Assembly: GCF_000420485.1 (NCBI RefSeq) | Contig: NZ_ATVA01000016.1 | Span: forward strand, 250,501 to 314,500 | From: Paucidesulfovibrio longus DSM 6739 | GTDB lineage: Bacteria; Desulfobacterota; Desulfovibrionia; Desulfovibrionales; Desulfovibrionaceae | DNA length: 64,000 nucleotides | Direction: 5' to 3' | Shown: piece by piece, positions 24,530 to 33,339 of the stretch | Layout: each line of letters begins with the position of its first letter | How positions within the stretch are numbered: position 1 is the stretch's first letter | Notes under the pieces: model-generated | The model's input: only the letters and a program-made list of their open reading frames with translations | Databases searched by the model: none | Told to the model about the DNA's origin: nothing | Made by a program: the position numbers and the translations under genes

Positions 24530-27103
24530 CTACTCGGTTTGAGCCCAATGAATCAATCCGAGACTGTGCGGATCGGGCAGATACGGGTGGCTCGGCATGA
24601 TTCTGACGGTAAATCCAAAGCGGCCAGGGTCATGCGGCTGAATTTCACAGCGATAAAGCCTCCAGCCGTCCCCGAGATCCTTGTCTTCGCGCATCGACGT
24701 GGTCGATCTGCGGGAAAAGACCCCGTCCTTGTCGAGCAATCCGTGGTAGACTTCGACCTGAACGTTGTTCGGACCCACCCCGTTGAGGTGCACTTCGGCC
24801 CAGACCTTGATGGGTTCCTGCACGAAGATGCGTTCCTTGGCGTCGCTGCGAACGTTGCGGATGGCGAGTCCGCCCCACTGCGTCATCAGGTCCATGCGCC
24901 AGGAGGCCAATTCCTTGGCTGGTTGGAAATCGTTCTGTGCCAGGGCCGTGCCGTTTCGATACGCCGGGATATAGGCCTTTTCCGTATAGTCCTCGACCAT
25001 GCGGTGGGCGTTGAAGATCGGGCCGAGATCGCCGATGCCCCGCTTCATCTTGTGAACCCAGCTGCGAGGGAGGTTGCCGTGTCCGATGTCGTAGAAATCC
25101 GGCACGACGTCGCTTTCCAGCACGGTGTACAAGGTCTGGCTTTCCACGAAATCCTGGTAGGCATTGTCCTCGTACTCTTCGCCCATGCCGATGGCGAAGC
25201 CCACGGAATTGTCCGAGCGATAGGCTTCGTCCCACCATCCGTCGAGCGTGGAAAGCTGGAGCACGCCGTTGGCCATGGCCTTCATGCCGCTGGTGCCGCA
25301 GGCTTCCAGGGGCCGGCGGGGCGTGTTCAGCCAGACGTCGCAGCCCTGGACCATGCGCATGGCGATCTTCATGTCGTAGTCTTCGAGAAAGACCATGGAA
25401 TACCGCGTTTCCTCGCGGCGGCAGAGTTCGATGAGCTTCTGGATCAGGCGCTTGCCGTCGTTGTCCGCGGGGTGGGCCTTGCCCGCGAAGATGAACTGCA
25501 CGGGCCGCTCCCGGTTGGTCACGAGCCGGATCAGGCGCTCTTCGTCCATGAGCAGCATGTTCGCGCGCTTGTAAGTGGCGAATCGTCTGGCAAAGCCGAT
25601 GGTCAGGGCGCGCGGGTCCAGCACCTCCTCGGCGGTTTGAAGCTCCTTGGCGCGGGCGCCCTTGTCCATGAGCTGTCGCCGCAGGCGCTTGCGCACGAAG
25701 TCCACGAGCCTTTCGCGCAGTCTTTCGTGCGTGCGCCAGAGTTCGGCGTCGGGAATGCTGTCCGCGTTTTTCCAGACCCGCGTGCAGTCCGGATCCTCGC
25801 GCCAGTTGGAGCCGAGATAGCGGTCGTAGACCAGGGCGAGGTCCGGGGCGACCCAAGTGGGCATGTGCACGCCGTTGGTGATGGCGCCGATGGGCACGTC
25901 CTCCACGGGGAACTGGGGCCAGACCCGCTTCCACATGTTTCGGGAAACCTTGCCGTGCAGGACGCTCACGCCGTTGTTGAATCGTGAGAGCCGCAGCGCG
26001 AGCACGGTCATGCAGAACGGTTCCTGGTCGTTGCGGGGATCTTCCCTGCCCAGGGCCAGAAAGACCTTGAAGGAGAGTCCGATGTCGCGTGCGTAGCTTT
26101 CGAAATAGCGGGCCATGAGATCCGCGGGAAAACGGTCGTTTCCTGCCGGAACCGGAGTATGCGTGGTGAAGACGCTGGTGGAGGCCGCCATTTCCAATGC
26201 AGCCTCGAAACTGAGGCCCTTCTCCCGCATGAAGGTGCGGATGCGCTCCAGGGCGGCAAAGGCGGAGTGCCCTTCGTTCATGTGAATGACCGTGGGACGC
26301 AGCCCGAGCTTGTCGAGCAGACGGACGCCGCCCACTCCAAGAAGCATTTCCTGGCGAAGACGCATTTCCAGGTCGCCGCCGTAGAGCCGCGAGGTCACCT
26401 GCCGCAGCTCCGGCGAATTTTCCGGAATGTTCGCGTCGAGCAGATACAGACGGATCCGGCCCACGGCGCAGAGCCAGACGCGCGCCGTGAGGCGCTGTCC
26501 CGCGAGGTCGACCTCCACGGTCAGGGGCTGGTTCTCGGCATCCTTGACGGGCTTGAGGGGCAGCTCCTCGAAATCGTAGTCCGGGTAGCGCTCCTGCTGC
26601 CAGCCGTCCGGCGTCATGTATTGCCGGAAGTAGCCTTCGCGGTAGCAAAGCCCCACGCCGGTCAGCGGCAGGTTCAGGTCGGAAGCTGATTTGAGATGGT
26701 CGCCGGCCAGAATGCCCAAGCCGCCGGAATAGATCGGCAGACAGGACGCAATGCCGTATTCAAGGCTGAAATAAGCCACGGCGGGTTTGTTTTCGGGCTG
26801 GTCCGGAAAGGTCGTGCTCGACCCTTCCTTGGAAAGATATTGCCGCAGAGTGCCCAGGGCTTCTTCCAGCCGCTGGAGGAAGAACTCGTCCTGGGCGAGT
26901 TCCATGAGGGTCTGCTGCGGCACGCGGTTCAGGAAGACCACCGGGTTTTCCCGGCAACTCGCCCAGAGGCCGTGATCTATGGTGGAAAAGATGTTCGCTA
27001 TCTCGCTGTTCCAGGCAAACCAGCAATTATAGGCCAGCTCCCAGAGACCGGAAAGGCCGTCGGGCAACCGCGGAACAGCACTGAAAGTTTTCAGGGGACG
27101 CAT
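24530..27103 (-). CDS. glgP: Alpha-glucan (glycogen) phosphorylase
   Basis: Releases glucose-1-phosphate from storage glucan with PLP. I start it at MRPLKTFSAVPRLP (27103), preceded by AGGAG; an open frame runs 32 codons further upstream through a palindrome. The product is 857 residues. It belongs to the subgroup with an N-terminal DUF3417-type extension (LSGLWELAYNCWFAWNSEI). HMNEGHSAFAALERI and the PLP-lysine segment EACGTSGMKAMANG are visible. It stands alone between its terminator and the divergent dut gene. Confidence 0.95.
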   Translation of the reverse strand: MRPLKTFSAVPRLPDGLSGLWELAYNCWFAWNSEIANIFSTIDHGLWASCRENPVVFLNRVPQQTLMELAQDEFFLQRLEEALGTLRQYLSKEGSSTTFPDQPENKPAVAYFSLEYGIASCLPIYSGGLGILAGDHLKSASDLNLPLTGVGLCYREGYFRQYMTPDGWQQERYPDYDFEELPLKPVKDAENQPLTVEVDLAGQRLTARVWLCAVGRIRLYLLDANIPENSPELRQVTSRLYGGDLEMRLRQEMLLGVGGVRLLDKLGLRPTVIHMNEGHSAFAALERIRTFMREKGLSFEAALEMAASTSVFTTHTPVPAGNDRFPADLMARYFESYARDIGLSFKVFLALGREDPRNDQEPFCMTVLALRLSRFNNGVSVLHGKVSRNMWKRVWPQFPVEDVPIGAITNGVHMPTWVAPDLALVYDRYLGSNWREDPDCTRVWKNADSIPDAELWRTHERLRERLVDFVRKRLRRQLMDKGARAKELQTAEEVLDPRALTIGFARRFATYKRANMLLMDEERLIRLVTNRERPVQFIFAGKAHPADNDGKRLIQKLIELCRREETRYSMVFLEDYDMKIAMRMVQGCDVWLNTPRRPLEACGTSGMKAMANGVLQLSTLDGWWDEAYRSDNSVGFAIGMGEEYEDNAYQDFVESQTLYTVLESDVVPDFYDIGHGNLPRSWVHKMKRGIGDLGPIFNAHRMVEDYTEKAYIPAYRNGTALAQNDFQPAKELASWRMDLMTQWGGLAIRNVRSDAKERIFVQEPIKVWAEVHLNGVGPNNVQVEVYHGLLDKDGVFSRRSTTSMREDKDLGDGWRLYRCEIQPHDPGRFGFTVRIMPSHPYLPDPHSLGLIHWAQTE

Positions 27104-27164
27104 GGGGACTCCTAGCGTGATGAGATTTCTCTGTTCATCTTCTAACGGGACATGGGGCAAAGCG

Positions 27165-27178
27165 CAATACGCGTATTG
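27165..27178. repeat. Perfect 14-bp palindrome between glgP and dut
   Basis: CAATACGCGTATTG reads identically on both strands. It lies 62 nt upstream of the glgP start and 15 nt upstream of the dut -35 box, an apt place for a dimeric repressor or activator. The regulator is unknown. Confidence 0.6.
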
Positions 27179-27192
27179 GGACAAATCGGCGT

Positions 27193-27221
27193 TTGACACC
27201 CGTGCCCTTTCGGTTCATTTA
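27193..27221 (+). promoter_or_regulatory. Candidate promoter of dut-argD
   Basis: A consensus TTGACA at 27193-27198 is followed after 17 nt by CATTTA (27216-27221), a weak -10. The dut start lies 26 nt further on. Confidence 0.5.
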
Positions 27222-27247
27222 CAACCCTTGCGACATAAGGAGATCAG

Positions 27248-27721
27248 ATGACGAACGATTTCGGCAGCCCCCTCGACGTGAAGGTCCATTTCACTCATCC
27301 CGTCTGGGAAGAACACAAGCTCGCCTATGGAACCGCCTTTTCCGCGGGCCTGGATTTGCGCGCCTGTTTCGACGCCGAGGAAATGGGCATCGAACCCGGC
27401 GGGCGTCTGGCCCTGGGCACGGGAGTGCGCATCGAGATCGGCGAACCCGGTTGGGCCGGATTCGTCTTCTCGCGCAGCGGCCTCGGCGCAAAAAAAGGTC
27501 TGACCGTCAGCCAGGGCGTGGGCGTGATCGATCCCGACTACCGCGGAGAGATCATCGTCTCCCTGTTGAATACCTCGGGCGAACGACGAGTGGTGGCGCG
27601 CGGGCAGCGGATCGCGCAGCTGGTCTTCCTGCCCGTGCGCCAGGCGCGCATTCTCCCGGTGAACGATCTTTCGGACACGGACCGGGGCGCAGGCGGATTC
27701 GGACATACGGGCACTATTTGA
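27248..27721 (+). CDS. dut: dUTP diphosphatase
   Basis: Hydrolyses dUTP to dUMP and pyrophosphate, keeping uracil out of DNA and supplying dTMP synthesis. The 157-residue trimeric-type enzyme shows motif 1 (AGLDLRA), motif 2 (FSRSGLGAKKGL), motif 3 (GVIDPDYRGEI with the catalytic Asp), motif 4 (GQRIAQLVFLP) and the C-terminal motif 5 (DRGAGGFGHTG). AAGGAG lies 6 nt before the ATG. argD follows after 27 nt and is probably cotranscribed. Confidence 0.96.
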   Translation: MTNDFGSPLDVKVHFTHPVWEEHKLAYGTAFSAGLDLRACFDAEEMGIEPGGRLALGTGVRIEIGEPGWAGFVFSRSGLGAKKGLTVSQGVGVIDPDYRGEIIVSLLNTSGERRVVARGQRIAQLVFLPVRQARILPVNDLSDTDRGAGGFGHTGTI

Positions 27722-27748
27722 AGCCAATCTCATATTCGGAGCAAGATC

Positions 27749-28957
27749 ATGGGTTCAACATATAATAATTGGGTCGAACGCGAAAAGAAAAGCATCATGA
27801 GCACCTACGGCCGGTATCCGCTGGCCGTGGCCCGCGCCGCGGGCAACCGTCTCTACGATCCCGAAGGGCGTGAATACGTGGACCTGCTCGCGGGCATCGC
27901 CGTGAACGGCCTCGGCCACTGCCATCCGGCCTTGAACAAGGCCATGATCGAGCAGGCCGAGACCCTGGGGCATGTTTCCAACCTCTTCTATCAGGAGCCG
28001 CAGATTCTCCTGGCCGAGAAGCTTCTCGCAACCTGCGACGCGGACAAGGTCTTTTTCTGCAACTCCGGAGCCGAAGCCAACGAAGGCGCCATCAAGCTGG
28101 CCCGGCGCTACATGCGCAAGGTGCGCGGGGTGGACGCCCACGAGATCGTGACCCTGGAAGGCTCCTTTCATGGTCGGACCCTGGCCACCCTGACGGCCAC
28201 GGGACAAAGCGGCAAGATCAAGGACGGCTTCGGCCCGCTGCCCTCCGGCTTCCGCACCGTGCCTTTCGGCGACGTCTGCGCCCTGCGGGGCGCCGTCACG
28301 GACGCCACCGCCGCGGTCATGGTCGAAATGGTTCAGGGCGAAGGCGGCGTTCGTCCGCTTCCTGAGGAATTCGTGGACGCCCTGCTCGCCCTGCGCGAGG
28401 AAAAGGGCTTCCTGCTCATCGTGGACGAAGTCCAGACAGGGCTCTGCCGCACCGGCAGCTTCTGGGCGCACCAGCGCTTCAACGTGCGCCCCGACATCTT
28501 CACCACGGCCAAGGCGCTGGCCAACGGCCTGCCCATGGGCGCGGTCCTGGCCACGGACGAAGCGGCCAAGGGCTTCGAACCCGGCAGCCACGCGACCACG
28601 TTCGGCGGCGGCCCCGTCGTTGCGGCGGTGGCGTCCAAGGTTCTTGATCTGATGCTTGAAGAACGGCTGGCCGAACGCGCGGAACTGCTGGGGGCGTTTG
28701 CGCACGAAGCCCTGCGCGGGGTGGTCGCGGAGCATCCGGACAAGATCCTCAGTCTGCGCGGCATGGGCCTGATGATCGGCGTTGAGCTGGCTTTCCCGGG
28801 ACAGGACGTCTGGCGCGCCCTGCTGGACAAGGGGTTCGTGCTCAACCTGACCCAGGGCAGCGTGCTCCGGCTCCTGCCGCCGCTGACCATCGAAGAGGCG
28901 GACCTGACCGCCTTTGCCGCGGCTCTCGCCGAAGTGCTGCGCGACGTGGAGCGCTGA
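27749..28957 (+). CDS. argD: Acetylornithine aminotransferase
   Basis: A PLP class-III aminotransferase making N-acetylornithine in arginine synthesis; many homologues also act on succinyl-diaminopimelate. The 402-residue protein has FFCNSGAEANEGAIKLAR at 102-119, DEVQTGLCRTG with D226, and the PLP lysine K255 in TTAKALANGLPMG. GGAG sits just ahead of the ATG. It follows dut and ends 13 nt before a strong hairpin. The arginine or lysine role cannot be separated from sequence, but argD is the default call. Confidence 0.93.
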   Translation: MGSTYNNWVEREKKSIMSTYGRYPLAVARAAGNRLYDPEGREYVDLLAGIAVNGLGHCHPALNKAMIEQAETLGHVSNLFYQEPQILLAEKLLATCDADKVFFCNSGAEANEGAIKLARRYMRKVRGVDAHEIVTLEGSFHGRTLATLTATGQSGKIKDGFGPLPSGFRTVPFGDVCALRGAVTDATAAVMVEMVQGEGGVRPLPEEFVDALLALREEKGFLLIVDEVQTGLCRTGSFWAHQRFNVRPDIFTTAKALANGLPMGAVLATDEAAKGFEPGSHATTFGGGPVVAAVASKVLDLMLEERLAERAELLGAFAHEALRGVVAEHPDKILSLRGMGLMIGVELAFPGQDVWRALLDKGFVLNLTQGSVLRLLPPLTIEEADLTAFAAALAEVLRDVER

Positions 28958-28969
28958 AGAAACCATTTT

Positions 28970-29012
28970 GCGGACCGGCCCTGTTCGCCGACATGCGTCC
29001 GGGCCGGTCCGC
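28970..29012 (+). terminator. Large hairpin after argD, likely transcription end
   Basis: GCGGACCGGCCC (28970-28981) and GGGCCGGTCCGC (29001-29012) form perfect 12-bp arms with a 19-nt loop. There is no T run on the plus strand, so it may be a weak or Rho-assisted terminator, or it may protect the argD 3' end. Confidence 0.55.
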
Positions 29013-29015
29013 GCA

Positions 29016-29045
29016 TTGACCAGAACCGCCCGACTTGGCTATGGT
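29016..29045 (+). promoter_or_regulatory. Candidate promoter of the small gene-prmA unit
   Basis: TTGACC at 29016-29021 and TATGGT at 29040-29045 are 18 nt apart. The -35 begins 4 nt after the argD hairpin, and the next gene starts 25 nt downstream of the -10. Confidence 0.5.
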
Positions 29046-29069
29046 GGAGAAAATTCCGCAAGGAGTCGC

Positions 29070-29276
29070 ATGTCGAGCATATCCGCCCCGAACCCGGAAG
29101 ACGCCCGTCCAAGACACGAGATGCGTCTTGACGGCTCCGACGCCGTTTTCGGCCCGCAGCATCTCGCCGATGCGGAGAAGCACCTCCGCGTCCAGGATGT
29201 GGTCAAGGCCGAGGAAACCACCGTGTTCAACGCCGCCTACACCGGCAAGGGCTCCATCATCAACGACATGGCCTGA
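29070..29276 (+). CDS. Small protein of unknown function upstream of prmA
   Basis: A 68-residue protein starting MSSISAPNPEDARP, with AAGGAG 5 nt before the ATG and a plausible promoter of its own. Codon choice is GC-rich at third positions, like the neighbours, which supports it being translated. The sequence is hydrophilic with no signal or membrane segment and contains a DVVKAEETTVFNAAYTGKG stretch. I recognise no family. It ends 34 nt before prmA. Confidence 0.55.
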   Translation: MSSISAPNPEDARPRHEMRLDGSDAVFGPQHLADAEKHLRVQDVVKAEETTVFNAAYTGKGSIINDMA

Positions 29277-29310
29277 TTTCCGGGCCGGTCGCCCAACCAT
29301 ACGAAAGAGC

Positions 29311-30168
29311 ATGCTGTACCAAGTGCAATTCACCGTGCCCGCCGAGGCGGGAAAGGATACCGCCGAGGATCTGGCGGCTTTCATGGCAGATCGGACCGCT
29401 TCCGGCTGGGAAGAAGAGGAAACTCCTCAGGGCCTGCGCTGTCGGGTCTTTTTCGAACTTCCTTCCTCCGCCGACAAGGTCGCCGAGGACGCGCGCACCC
29501 GCTGGCCGGGCAGCGAACCTGAGGTGGCCGAGCAGGAGGCCGAAAATTGGGCACTGGCCTGGAAGGACTTCTTCGTTCCCGTTTCCTGCGGCGAACGCTT
29601 CGAAGTGCTGCCGCCCTGGCTCAAGGACTCCGGCTCCCCGGAGATGACGCCCATCGTCATCGAACCCAAGATGGCCTTCGGCACCGGGCACCACGCGACC
29701 ACGTCCCTTTGCCTCTCGTCCATCTCGGACCTCTTCGGCAAAGGAGAGTTCAAGGACAAGCGTTTTCTGGACCTGGGCACGGGCTCCGGGATCCTGTCCA
29801 TCGGGCTGGCCATGCTCGGCCTCACGGGCAGGGGACTCGACATCGACCCTGAAGCCGTGACCTGCGCCGTGGAAAACGCCGAAGCCAACAAAGTCGCGGA
29901 CAAGGTTGCCTACGCCGTGGGCAGCCTGGACCTGCTGGCTGGCGACGAGCGTTTCGACGTGGTCGTGGCCAACATTCTCTCCGGACCGCTCATCGACATG
30001 GCCCCCCGCCTCAGGGCCGCGGTGGCCCCCGGCGGCAGGCTGATCCTGTCCGGCATTCTCGGCGAGCAGGCTCCTGCTGTGATTGCGGCCTACCGCGCCC
30101 AGGGCCTGGACGAGCCTGTTGTCCGGGCCGACGGCGAATGGGTGGCCCTGGTCTGGACGGAGGTCTGA
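29311..30168 (+). CDS. prmA: Ribosomal protein L11 methyltransferase
   Basis: A class I SAM-dependent methyltransferase that trimethylates ribosomal protein L11. The 285-residue product starts at MLYQVQFTVPAEAG; the open frame extends upstream but crosses the preceding gene. The family hallmarks are MAFGTGHHATTSLCL, the SAM loop LDLGTGSGILSIG and VVANILSGPL. The ATG has only a weak purine stretch ahead of it. The DNA glycosylase gene follows 20 nt later. Confidence 0.94.
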   Translation: MLYQVQFTVPAEAGKDTAEDLAAFMADRTASGWEEEETPQGLRCRVFFELPSSADKVAEDARTRWPGSEPEVAEQEAENWALAWKDFFVPVSCGERFEVLPPWLKDSGSPEMTPIVIEPKMAFGTGHHATTSLCLSSISDLFGKGEFKDKRFLDLGTGSGILSIGLAMLGLTGRGLDIDPEAVTCAVENAEANKVADKVAYAVGSLDLLAGDERFDVVVANILSGPLIDMAPRLRAAVAPGGRLILSGILGEQAPAVIAAYRAQGLDEPVVRADGEWVALVWTEV

Positions 30169-30187
30169 GCCGTTGGGCGGGGCCGCG

Positions 30188-30835
30188 ATGCTGGAGCGAT
30201 TCTATCGGACCATGCTGGACCAGCTCGGTCCGAGCGGCTGGTGGCCCGGACAAACCCCGTTCGAAATCGCGGTCGGCGCCATCCTGACCCAGAATACCAA
30301 TTGGTCCAACGTGACCAAGGCCGTCGGCAACCTTGCCGAGGTAGGCGCGCTGGAGCCAGCCTCCCTTCGCGTTCTGCCTCTGGAGCGGCTTGAAGAACTT
30401 ATCCGGCCGTCCGGGTATTACCGCATGAAGGCTCGCAAGCTTCATGCGTTTCTCGATTTTCTGGAGGAGGAATGCGGAGGCGCGGCGGACGCCGCGCTTT
30501 CCGGCCTGCAAGGGCTGGACTGGCGGGAGCTGCGACCGCGTCTGCTCGGAGTCAAGGGAATCGGCCCGGAAACGGCCGACTCGATTCTCTGCTATGCCCT
30601 GGGGCAGCCCGTCTTCGTGGTGGACGCCTATACCGCCAGGATTTGTTCTCGGCACGGCCTGATTCCCGAAGAAGTGGTCTATGACGAACTACAGGCCCTG
30701 TTCATGGACAAGCTTGAACCGGACGCGGCGCTTTGCAACGAATTCCACGCCCTGCTCGTCCGTGTCGGGCACGGCTGGTGCGCAAAGCAAAAGCAGCGTT
30801 GCCGCGGCTGTCCCTTGGAATCCTTTCTGGAATGA
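30188..30835 (+). CDS. Endonuclease III-superfamily DNA glycosylase (MagIII-like)
   Basis: A 215-residue helix-hairpin-helix base-excision glycosylase. The hairpin is LLGVKGIGPETADSIL (119-134), with the catalytic Asp at D146 in VVDAYTARI. Position 128, which in endonuclease III holds the lyase lysine, is Glu, so it should be a monofunctional glycosylase; the pattern recalls Helicobacter MagIII, a 3-methyladenine glycosylase. The C-terminus has C198-X6-C205-X2-C208, but the protein ends before the fourth cysteine of the iron-sulfur loop. The ATG at 30188 is preferred over a TTG at 30173. It overlaps envC by 4 nt (ATGA). Confidence 0.88.
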   Translation: MLERFYRTMLDQLGPSGWWPGQTPFEIAVGAILTQNTNWSNVTKAVGNLAEVGALEPASLRVLPLERLEELIRPSGYYRMKARKLHAFLDFLEEECGGAADAALSGLQGLDWRELRPRLLGVKGIGPETADSILCYALGQPVFVVDAYTARICSRHGLIPEEVVYDELQALFMDKLEPDAALCNEFHALLVRVGHGWCAKQKQRCRGCPLESFLE

Positions 30836-31935
30836 ACATGCGCGCGCTTTCTCTTCTGCTTCTATTGCTGGCGGTTTCGTCCGCAGCCCTCCCCGCCGCG
30901 CAGGCGCAGGATATGCGCAAGGCGCTTGAGCAGACCAAGGAGGAGGCGGCCCAGCGCCAGGACACGCTCAAGGAGCTGGAAGAGCGGGAACAGGCCATGC
31001 ATCGCGATCTGCGGCGGGTCGAGGCGCAAATCGACGAGCTCCAGCGATCCGTGCGCAAGCAGGAAGCCGAGTTGGACGCCCTGCGCGGCCGGGAGGTGGA
31101 GCTTCGCGCGGAGTATTTCCGGCTTGAAGCCCGGCGCGACGCCATCGGCAAGGAACTCGTCCGTCTCGTGCAAGGCATCTGGCCCATTCACATGCGCAAT
31201 ATGCGCAACCGTTTTTCCGGATTGACCTCCTGGGAGGACGCGGACCGACGTTTCCAGTGGCTGGCCGCCGTGTACAGGCAGGTCTTGGGCGTGATGAAGG
31301 AAGCGGCCGCCGCTGCCCTGGAGCGCGCGGACAACCTGCGCAGGCAGCAGGCGCTCAGCCAGGAAGCGTCAAAACGGCTCGAGGCGGTCAACAAGGACAA
31401 GGACGAGCTGCTCCGGCAGCGGCTGAAGCTGCGCTCCGGGCTGCGCAGCGTCCAGGGCGAAAAGGAAAGCCTGGAAGCCGAGCTGCGTTCCATCCTGGCG
31501 ACCATCAAGGAACTGAACTACCAGCTCAAGAGCCAGAAAACAAAACGTTTTTCCGAGAGCAAAGGCTTCCTGCCCTGGCCCGCCAAGGGCGAACTGGCCA
31601 AAAAATTCGCCCCCTCCGCCGACCCGCCCTTCCGAGGCATCGGCATGCGTACCGAGTCGGGTGCCCAGGTCCGCTCCGCATTCTGGGGAAAGGTGGTCCA
31701 CAACGACATCCTGCGCGGGTTCGGGCGCGTGGTGATCATCTACCACGGCAACGATTATTACAGTCTCTATGCATATCTCGGCGAAAGCCCGGTCACGGTC
31801 GGTCAGGAAGTGGAAAAAGACGAACCCATCGGGTCCGCCGGGTTCTACCCCGACGTGCAAGGGCCCGGTCTCTATTTTGAATTGCGTTTTGGTCAGAAAC
31901 CAATTAACCCCATTGTGTGGCTTTTCCCGAAATAA
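30832..31935 (+). CDS. envC: Murein hydrolase activator EnvC-like (degenerate M23/LytM)
   Basis: A 367-residue periplasmic protein. A signal peptide (MNMRALSLLLLLLAVSSA, cleavage near AAQAQ) precedes a long coiled coil to about residue 235. The C-terminal LytM domain lacks the zinc ligands: the HxxxD position reads FRGIGM and the HxH position reads GLYFELR. That is the pattern of E. coli EnvC, which activates amidases rather than cutting peptidoglycan. The start overlaps the upstream stop (ATGA). ctpA and a polysaccharide deacetylase follow, the usual neighbourhood of this gene. Confidence 0.92.
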   Translation: MNMRALSLLLLLLAVSSAALPAAQAQDMRKALEQTKEEAAQRQDTLKELEEREQAMHRDLRRVEAQIDELQRSVRKQEAELDALRGREVELRAEYFRLEARRDAIGKELVRLVQGIWPIHMRNMRNRFSGLTSWEDADRRFQWLAAVYRQVLGVMKEAAAAALERADNLRRQQALSQEASKRLEAVNKDKDELLRQRLKLRSGLRSVQGEKESLEAELRSILATIKELNYQLKSQKTKRFSESKGFLPWPAKGELAKKFAPSADPPFRGIGMRTESGAQVRSAFWGKVVHNDILRGFGRVVIIYHGNDYYSLYAYLGESPVTVGQEVEKDEPIGSAGFYPDVQGPGLYFELRFGQKPINPIVWLFPK

Positions 31936-31986
31936 TCTAGTCCGGATACGCGTCCGGTCGCTCCCATATCCTTCCCGGAGGCAGAT

Positions 31987-33279
31987 ATGCGAATTGCGCT
32001 TTGGCTGTTTACCTTTACACTGATGTTCGCCCTGACGCTCTCCACAGGCCCGGTTTCCAATGCGGCCGAAGAGAGCCACCTGGATGCGCTCAAACGGTTC
32101 AGCCAGGTGCTGGACATCGTGGAAAGCTCCTATGTCGAGGACATCTCCCGGACGCAGCTCATCGAAGACTCCATCAAGGGCATGCTGGAACAGCTCGACC
32201 CCCATTCCGCCTACCTCACCGCGCAGGACTTCCAGGACATGCAGGAAAGCACCAGCGGCAAGTTCAGCGGAATCGGCATCGAGATCAGCATGGACAACGG
32301 CCGCCTCGTGGTCGTCTCCCCCATCGAGGACACCCCCGCGTACAAGGCGGGCCTCCAGGCCGGAGACTTCATCCTCGAGATCGACGGCGAGAGCACGGAA
32401 GGCATGTCCCTGACCGACGCCGTGGACCACATCCGCGGCGAGAAAGGCACCTCCGTGACCCTGACAATCCTGCATCGCGATTCCAACCGTCCCGATGAAG
32501 TGGAAATCACCCGCGGGACGATTCCCATCATCAGCGTCAAGACCGAGGAATTGGACGAAGGCTATCTCTACGTCAGGCTGACTCGCTTCAATGAGGACAC
32601 CACGCGCGATCTGCATGACAAGATCAACGAGTACCGCAGCAAGCACGAGCTCAAGGGCGTGGTGCTCGACCTGCGCAACAACCCCGGCGGCTTGCTCGAT
32701 CAGGCCGTCCAGGTGTCCGACACCTTCCTTTCCGACGGCCTGCTGGTCTACATCCAGGGCAAGGGCGGCATGGGCCGTCGGGACTTCCTGGCCCGCAAGC
32801 AGGATACCGACGTGAACGCTCCCCTGGTGGTGCTCGTCAACGCGGGTTCCGCCTCGGCCTCGGAAATTGTGGCCGGAGCGCTTCAGGACCACAAACGCGG
32901 CCTGCTCCTGGGCGAACGTTCCTTCGGCAAGGGCTCGGTGCAGCAGATCATTCCCCTGCCGGACGGCGCGGGCATCAAGCTGACCACCGCCCTTTACTAC
33001 ACGCCCAGCGGCCGCTCCATCCAGGCCGAGGGCATCGTTCCCGACCTGGAGATTCCTTTCGCCCCCTCCAAGATGGACGCGGAAGCCGACGCCCTGCGCG
33101 GCATGACCCTGCGCGAGAAGGATCTCTCCGGTCACCTGGAGAACGCCAACGGCGACGCTCCCCGCCGCGCAAAGAAGGAAACGGAAAGCAAGGCCGCGGA
33201 AATGCTGGCCAAGGACAACCAGCTCCGGCTGGCCCTGGAGATGGTCCGCAAGCTTCCCCGGATCACTCAGATTCACTAG
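31987..33279 (+). CDS. ctpA: Carboxy-terminal processing protease (S41, CtpA)
   Basis: A 430-residue exported serine protease with a Ser-Lys dyad. A signal peptide or anchor covers residues 1-27. The PDZ domain runs from about 95 to 165 (SGIGIEI ... AGLQAGDFILEIDG). The catalytic Ser lies in GSASASEI (287-294) and Lys is K315 in SFGKGSVQ. GGAGG lies 5 nt before the ATG. It is the middle gene of envC-ctpA-deacetylase and probably trims envelope proteins in cell-wall remodelling. Confidence 0.95.
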   Translation: MRIALWLFTFTLMFALTLSTGPVSNAAEESHLDALKRFSQVLDIVESSYVEDISRTQLIEDSIKGMLEQLDPHSAYLTAQDFQDMQESTSGKFSGIGIEISMDNGRLVVVSPIEDTPAYKAGLQAGDFILEIDGESTEGMSLTDAVDHIRGEKGTSVTLTILHRDSNRPDEVEITRGTIPIISVKTEELDEGYLYVRLTRFNEDTTRDLHDKINEYRSKHELKGVVLDLRNNPGGLLDQAVQVSDTFLSDGLLVYIQGKGGMGRRDFLARKQDTDVNAPLVVLVNAGSASASEIVAGALQDHKRGLLLGERSFGKGSVQQIIPLPDGAGIKLTTALYYTPSGRSIQAEGIVPDLEIPFAPSKMDAEADALRGMTLREKDLSGHLENANGDAPRRAKKETESKAAEMLAKDNQLRLALEMVRKLPRITQIH

Positions 33280-33281
33280 CA

Positions 33282-33315
33282 GGATTTCCTGCCGGGGTTC
33301 CTCTTGAGGAAATCC
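33282..33315 (+). other. Hairpin between ctpA and the deacetylase gene
   Basis: GGATTTCCT (33282-33290) and AGGAAATCC (33307-33315) are perfect 9-bp arms around 16 nt. No T run follows. It could attenuate readthrough or shield the ctpA 3' end. Confidence 0.4.
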
Positions 33316-33339
33316 GGCGGAAAACCCTACGATACCGGC

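Noticed and set aside
28970-29012. The argD hairpin taken as an insertion-sequence end or attachment site.
   Set aside because: There is a single copy, with no flanking duplication or transposase gene. A transcription end is simpler.
33304-33339. A TTG start for the polysaccharide deacetylase.
   Set aside because: It lies in the loop of a hairpin. The ATG at 33340 is a more usual start, though it lacks a ribosome site, so the matter is not closed.
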